From the NCBI GenBank assembly GCA_029531795.1, contig JAPEIS010000013.1, positions 1 through 64,000 on the forward strand: 64,000 nucleotides of DNA, written 5' to 3'. Within the stretch, counting starts at the first letter, position 1, and each line of letters begins with the position of its first letter. Position numbers and translations under genes: made by a program. The notes beneath the pieces were generated by a model. That model saw only the letters and a list, made by a program, of their open reading frames with translations. It was not told the origin of the DNA and ran no database searches. Below are positions 58,937 through 64,000 of this stretch, in pieces. The DNA is from Sclerotinia nivalis. Its lineage: Eukaryota > Ascomycota > Leotiomycetes > Helotiales > Sclerotiniaceae.

Positions 58937-59209
58937 CTAATGCATTGATTCACACGGGCATAGATGACCAGTTATGTCATCTTCAGGTGAAACGTACTTG
59001 CCAGTCTTTTTGATCTCTTCCCAACTCATCTTATCAAACACCTTTCCGAATTCCTCACATTGATGACTCCCTTCATTCGCATAATTAGCGTCTTTCCCCT
59101 TTTCACAACAACAAGTACTTCGCGGTAGAAAGCTGACGAAGGAGGAAAATTGTCCTGTTTGGGGATTCCAATCCACGGTAATCTTGCTTCCGGGTCCTCG
59201 ATATCCCAT
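58937..59209 (-). CDS. Candidate last exon of the 2EXR/F-box-like gene
   Basis: A coding-looking frame (VDWNPQTGQFSSFVSFLPRS, then EFGKVFDKMSWEEIKKTGKY) lies just downstream of the stop at 59227. It can be joined in phase by an intron of about 68 nt from a GTAGGC donor near the acidic end to an AGCAAG acceptor. The branch site is poor, so this is tentative. If not spliced, its function is unknown. Confidence 0.4.
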   Translation of the reverse strand: MGYRGPGSKITVDWNPQTGQFSSFVSFLPRSTCCCEKGKDANYANEGSHQCEEFGKVFDKMSWEEIKKTGKYVSPEDDITGHLCPCESMH

Positions 59210-59226
59210 ATTTCAGGTGGTGGCAT

Positions 59227-60150
59227 TTATCCTTCGCCGCCTTCGCCTACACTATCATCCCCCTCTTCTTCGTCGCCATCCTGTCCATCGTCGTCCTGCT
59301 CATCGTTTCCATCTTTTTCTCCTTCGCCTTCTTCTTTTTCCTCGCATAACGCAACCTTACTCTGTTCATCTTCGTCTTGTACATCCTCACTCTCGTAGTC
59401 TTCTCCATCTTGCGTGCCCTCATCACATTCTTCTTCTTCTTTCCCTTCATCTTCCTCATAGTATTGACCAACATACACCTTACACTCCGCCCCAGCGTCA
59501 ACGCCATCCATTTCTTTGATATCTTTATCCCATCCAGCGGGTTGTTCAACTCGATGCGATGAATAATGCCCAGTTTCAATAAATTCTGTTGTGGGAGTAA
59601 GATACCATAATTCTTTCCATCCATTCTGGTGAACTAAAGATCCAATCTCATCATACGTCTGCACATCCCCAAAAAATCCCCTGTATTGGCCTTTATCATG
59701 ATACACATCTTCGACTATCAACTTGTCAAGTTGTAGTCCTGGGAATAATGAAAGAGTATGCGCCATCTGATAAATAGTAGAGCTTTCGTCGTCCCATACT
59801 CTTGCGCCTGGTCTTTTAATTTCCGTAAATAAAGGAAAGGAGTATCCTCTGACACGAATTTTACGGATTTGAGAGATGGTAGATGATGGTAATTCCATGA
59901 GTGTATCGACCATGAGGAAGGTGGTGGCAAATCGGAACAAAAGAGTTGATAACATGATCGGTTTAGCTTCATCGTGAATTTGACGGCAAGTTTGTAGAAG
60001 GGAGGTTTTTCTATTGGTATAAAAATCAAATCCTATCCATATAGTGTAATCTTCAAAAGTATGTTTGAGAATCTTTGCGCGAAGCTCAAAAGGAATTGTA
60101 AGTAGATTTGGCCTCTTTAGATCAACAGAGGAGAGCTGTTGACATAGCAT
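59227..60150 (-). CDS. 2EXR/F-box-like protein with acidic tail
   Basis: A single open frame of 307 aa. The N terminus LLTIPFELRAKILKHTFED, followed by SLLQTCRQIHDEAKPIML, matches the short F-box-like (2EXR) motif of a very large family of fungal proteins, usually of unknown function and possibly ubiquitin-ligase adaptors. Residues about 225-307 are almost wholly Asp/Glu/Gly with little else, an unstructured acidic tail. It is encoded by GA-rich DNA, which explains the long Ser/Pro/Arg-rich open frames on the other strand. It is divergent from the methyltransferase gene with about 595 bp between starts. Confidence 0.7.
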   Translation of the reverse strand: MLCQQLSSVDLKRPNLLTIPFELRAKILKHTFEDYTIWIGFDFYTNRKTSLLQTCRQIHDEAKPIMLSTLLFRFATTFLMVDTLMELPSSTISQIRKIRVRGYSFPLFTEIKRPGARVWDDESSTIYQMAHTLSLFPGLQLDKLIVEDVYHDKGQYRGFFGDVQTYDEIGSLVHQNGWKELWYLTPTTEFIETGHYSSHRVEQPAGWDKDIKEMDGVDAGAECKVYVGQYYEEDEGKEEEECDEGTQDGEDYESEDVQDEDEQSKVALCEEKEEGEGEKDGNDEQDDDGQDGDEEEGDDSVGEGGEG

Positions 60151-60744
60151 TTTGCAATAGCTGAGAATGTTGTTGACGATGACTTGAAATAACTCAGGGA
60201 TGTATAGCTAGAAACCTGGATAAACAGAGAAAATGTTTTGAAGTAGGATGTTACCTGAAGCCTCGAATCCGCCCAGATATTTATGGACATGGCCGGAGGC
60301 CCTCCACGCCAAAAATACTCACCGAGTGAGTGACCACGAGCCAGGAGCGAGCTGCCCTAGCCTTACTTGCCATTAGAGATAGACTCTGATTCAGATGTGA
60401 AGGGTTAGGTTGTTCGGACACATGTGATGATGATTGATGATACCTCTGGATGTTGAGGATGATCTCGGAATAGCAACGCAGCCCATTTGTGCCATGTCAA
60501 AAACGATGTCGCAACCCGACAATCATCCTCTTAATGGGGGCTCAGCGATGGAACATTTTGGTTGTGGCAGTCTGAAATCATCCATGAAATCAATCACAAT
60601 CGGTGGTTTTGTCATGAATGAACGAAATCAAATGCAGAACGTCGCAAATCCCTTAACATTTTGCCGTGGTCACGTGACAATCTATCGAGATATCTCCTCA
60701 AATAAACTGCAAATTATCAACCTATAAAAACAATTTCTCCTCAA
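60151..60744. promoter_or_regulatory. Divergent promoter region
   Basis: Lies between the starts of the 2EXR-like gene and the METTL4-like gene. A 97-codon ORF at 60434-60727 has no family features and probably overlaps the leader. A CACGTGACA motif near 60671 is about 75 bp upstream of the methyltransferase ATG. Confidence 0.4.
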
Positions 60745-62425
60745 ATGGAACCTCATATATGTGGAAAGTTATGTAAGACCGACACCACAGTATCGCATAT
60801 GCAACCTTGTTCACTTCCACCACACATCCTCTACCAAAACGACAGCCAAACAATTACCTTGATCGATATCCCACAATCCATCGAAGACGCCCAATATTTA
60901 TCTGGAGAACAAATTCCTCTTCAAAATCGCAAAAGAAGACTTATATCATGCAAACCGCTTGTTATACCCTACCCATCACTTGAACCCAAGTCCGCAAAAG
61001 CTCTTAAAAATGCGCCGGAAAAAAACATCAAGGAATTGATGTTAGAACGTTACGTTCAGCTTGCTTTGGATGAGATGAAGGAGAATTTTAGGTGGAATGG
61101 GAGTCTGTCTTTAGATCGTGTTTATGGGAAGGATGAGAAGAAGAAGAAAAGGGGGCCGCCGGAAGAAGGGGTAGGAAAGGCACAGCATGATGTCATCAAA
61201 GTTGAGAATGTCTGCATGCGTTCAAAACGCGTTGAGATAGATGATGTGGCGGGGACAATGCCACCCAAGTCAACGATGTTGTATGGCAGTATTTCTGAAG
61301 TCAATGACCAGGGTGATTTAGAACTACGTGAGGGCCTGCCGAGCTTTCATGTAATAATTGTTGATCCGCCCTGGCCTAATCGATCTGCCTTACGGAAGAA
61401 TGCATATACTATTGCTTCGGGATCACTTGGTATAGAAAACCTATTGAAATCGTAAGGAGTTATTTCCTCGTTGTTACCTTTTTCTAATGTTCCGCTGTGT
61501 TTGGATTTCTAAGCTCATTCCGATGTTCATCTCGATCTGATTTTGCGATTCCGTCCGAGTGTGTAACTCTATTTAGATATCTAACTGTATTCTAATATTC
61601 AGCTGCATTTGCATATCACCTCTATCTAAACATTCCTCATCTCATAAACAACCACTAACGTACCAACTTGCCAGCTTACCATGTCATCGCATAGAAAACG
61701 GCGGTTGCGTCGGAATATGGGTAACCAACAAGCCCGCCTTTCGAGTCATGCTTCTCGATAAAGGTGGATTATTTGACCACTGGGGTCTCGAATTGGTAGA
61801 AGAGTGGATTTGGCTAAAAGTGACATCTAGTGGTGAACCAATTTATGATATTAAAGGAACATGGAGAAAGCCTTGGGAGATTCTTCTTGTGGGACGAAAA
61901 ACAGGCGTCGAGAGGAAACATGTCGGGAAATTGGAGTTTGATTCTAAGAAATCAGTTGGAAAGGAGGGACCGGACGTCAAGGAGGAACGTGAGGAAACCA
62001 ATTTTACAAACCAAAATCCCTTTAAGCACTCACACGCCGTCAGTCAACTCTTGCCCATCACAGCTTCGCCGTTACCTTCATCCTCTTCGAGTCCAGCCCA
62101 ACCCGAAATCCCCACCATTCCCATAAAACGAAGAATTTTAATAGGAGTCCCAGATTTACACTCACGAAAACCGAATCTGAGATTTCTTTTTGGACAGTTA
62201 TTGGGTGTTCAGGATTATAAGGGTCTAGAAATATTTGCGAGAAATATGACAGCGGGGTGGTGGGGGTGGGGAAACGAGGTTTTGAGGTTTCAAGGAGATG
62301 GGGCTTGGGAGGAGGGGAGGGGAAGCGGTGATGATGTTAGGAGGGAACTAGAGGAGTCCGTACTACCTGTTGGAAATCAGGAGGAGAGGAGAATTGGGGG
62401 GGAGGGTGAGGCAGGAGCGAATTAG
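60745..62425 (+). CDS. METTL4-like MT-A70 family adenine methyltransferase
   Basis: Two exons, 60745-61451 and 61675-62425, make 485 aa. The 223-nt intron (GTAAGG donor, CACTAAC branch, TTGCCAG acceptor) restores the frame across the domain. The catalytic motif DPPW is at 207-210 (IIVDPPWPNRS). Downstream are GIWVTNKPAFR, the WIWLKVTSSGEPIY strand and KPWEILLVGRK, and near the C terminus LHSRKPNLRFLFGQLL and GLEIFARNMTAGWWGWGNEVL, the usual end of METTL4 proteins. METTL4 homologues methylate the N6 of adenine in DNA or snRNA; which applies here is unknown. The N-terminal 200 residues are less conserved. An insertion of about 60 Ser/Pro/Lys residues splits the C-terminal part, and a Gly/Glu tail follows. 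Convergent with the uL23m gene. Confidence 0.9.
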
Positions 62426-62831
62426 CGGGGGTTCAATTTAAACGAGTTTGAATCGATATTGACTAAGGTGATGTATGGAGATTTAACTCAGTAGAATGGG
62501 TGATTTAGCGGACCAGCAAAAACCAGATCTATACCAGCTGCAAAGTTATAGCACAATGAAGAGGACACTTTGATGGGTTGTAGGATATAAATTCCCAGGA
62601 ATTCAATTGAAAATACTAAGTGGTTGAATAAATTAAAGAGCTGAAAGTCAAACCTGATGTTGAAGAAGATACTGACTTCAAAGTCAATGCTAAAACTGTG
62701 ATTGATGTATAGTGTCGTTTTTATTCCTCATGTTCATATATCTCCATTTAATGAATTATTCATACAATACTTCGCGCAGCATACACGATCTTTCCATGTT
62801 TAACTCTCAGTTCGTCCCTTTCACTCTTCAT
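62426..62831. terminator. Convergent 3' intergenic region
   Basis: About 400 bp between the convergent stops of the METTL4-like and uL23m genes, AT-rich and without an ORF. Both transcripts must end here. Confidence 0.4.
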
Positions 62832-63634
62832 CTATGACGGTCGTTTGGTACGAGGTACCTTCACATCCTGCTCTACCTCAACCTCCTCTCCTACATTCAT
62901 CCAAGTATCTCTCGTAGGCGCCCATTTCTCCTTCCCTTGCAAAATTTTTCTTGCTTGCTCCGCGATTGATAGACGTTCTTTACTGGGCTTTTGTTTGGCG
63001 TCTGGGTACTGCTCTGCTTGCAGTTCTTGTTCGTGTTCTTGGCGTTTCTTGACCCCTTCTTTATCCCAACTGTACACATCGTATGATTAGCCTTTGCATT
63101 TCCGCGATCCTTTTTTTATATCTTTTCTCCAGCATTCAACCCCATCAGCTTGCTCTTTACTGCACCCTCCATTTCCCCGCTATAAACACAAAACCTTCAA
63201 GAATCAAAACATACGCGGAAAAGTCCTTAGGTTCTTCAGGCCACACAAATGGTCTCTCCATCTCTACCATCATCCTCTTAATACTCCTCGGCCTAAACCA
63301 TTTCCTAGGTGTAGGTATTTTCTGCCCCGGTTTCCCCTCCTTCAATTTCTGCGCTTGTATATAACTTCGTACTGCTCGAACTTCTATGCCATACGCATTC
63401 CATAAATAATCCCTCATATCCAATTTATTCAAATTAAGAGGCACAATAAAAGATGCGAAAGAAGGTGGGAGACTCGGTGTGCGGAGGAGTGTTATTGTAA
63501 AGTTGGGACTATTGTCGAGAAGGTTAGTGGATTGGACAGAATAGGAAGAACGATGGCACGAGAAAAACGCACAGAAATATCTCTTTTCGACCCATCTTGG
63601 GGGCCCGAGCCACGGCCGCAAGTGGTGCTGCCAT
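62832..63634 (-). CDS. Mitochondrial large-subunit ribosomal protein uL23m
   Basis: Exons 63634-63573, 63508-63215 and 63069-62832 encode 197 aa. Intron 1 (64 nt) has GTGCGT, CACTAAC and AATAG; intron 2 (145 nt) has GTATGT and TACAG. The spliced start reads MAAPLAAVARAPKMGRKEIF and joins LPNFTITLLRTPSLPPSFAS. Then come the family-typical core VPLNLNKLDMRDYLWNAYGI, RSIKRMMVEMERPFVWPEEP and a charged C-terminal helix. uL23m sits near the peptide exit tunnel of the mitoribosome. A housekeeping gene of this type shows that the subtelomere has ended. The open frame that continues upstream of exon 2 without splicing is wrong, since it loses the KEIFLPNF segment. Confidence 0.92.
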
Positions 63635-64000
63635 TGTTCCTGTGAAATTTTGGATTTGAAGCTGCTGATAGAAATCACCAATGTCAGATAAATTAAGCGC
63701 GAAATTATCGGAGGCTATTTGACGCGATATTAGACGCGGATGAGGTTAGCCAACCGTGTCTTTCCTTACATTGTACTACTTAGTCAGTGTTTCATTCACA
63801 CGTGCTCACCCACCAGTCATTGTTTCATTCCCACATTAAGGTTACCGGTATTTTCTGCAATCCGAGTTGCAATCCAAGGTGTTCCACTCTATCATCATCA
63901 TTCATCGTCATCTCATAGAAATCACCAATCATACACTTTCAATTGATCTAAACGAAATTCTTCATTAGAGACGGCTTCCCCATAGTCCGTAGTTCTAGAA
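63635..64000. other. Upstream region of uL23m, no gene seen
   Basis: Promoter side of uL23m to the window edge. A short plus ORF at 63740-63946 lacks recognisable features. Confidence 0.45.

Noticed and set aside
59184..59519. Arg/His/Leu-rich ORF opposite the acidic-tail gene
   Set aside because: Antisense shadow of the GA-rich acidic tract.

Overview
This window is the left end of a chromosome of a filamentous ascomycete. It opens with CCCTAA telomere repeats, continues through about 56 kb of subtelomere, and ends in ordinary intron-bearing euchromatin from about 56.3 kb. Three things point to Pezizomycotina, probably a leotiomycete-like genome: 45-85 nt introns with CTAAC-type branch sites; telomere-linked RecQ helicase genes; and very AT-rich repeats whose stop codons are explained by C-to-T or G-to-A changes, the footprint of repeat-induced point mutation (RIP). 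The species is not established.

Layout. 1-113 telomere. 560-1600 subtelomeric tandem repeats. 1882-6882 first telomere-linked helicase (TLH1), with RIP stops confined to its 5' quarter. 6890-7330 degenerate telomere-like tract. 8287-9025 intact double-ABM-domain protein. 10081-10517 a MITE. 11947-15659 RIP-killed HET-NACHT-WD40 NLR gene, with a second HET fragment at 17286-17880 and two solo LTRs. 18561-23747 second, uninterrupted helicase (TLH2), directly followed by a truncated copy of the TLH1 5' region (23790-25351). 25352-41795 RIP desert: T-rich tract, 15-bp minisatellite, a 4.3-kb decayed ORF of unknown family, and a minus-strand Ty3/gypsy relic split by a Ty1/copia-like element.

42550-45208 is an island of two divergent, intact, intron-containing genes: an unknown alpha-helical protein and a PD-(D/E)XK nuclease-like protein. 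They sit between two dead-transposon blocks and are the best candidate for an undescribed functional unit. 45497-55420 is a nest of Ty3/gypsy elements whose order of insertion can be read from perfect 5-bp target-site duplications.

56358-63634 is gene-dense: a secreted type-B carboxylesterase (six exons), a 2EXR/F-box-like protein with an acidic tail, a METTL4-like MT-A70 methyltransferase, and mitochondrial ribosomal protein uL23m. I resolved the exon structures by hand from splice signals and reading-frame continuity. No CRISPR array, rRNA or convincing tRNA was seen.
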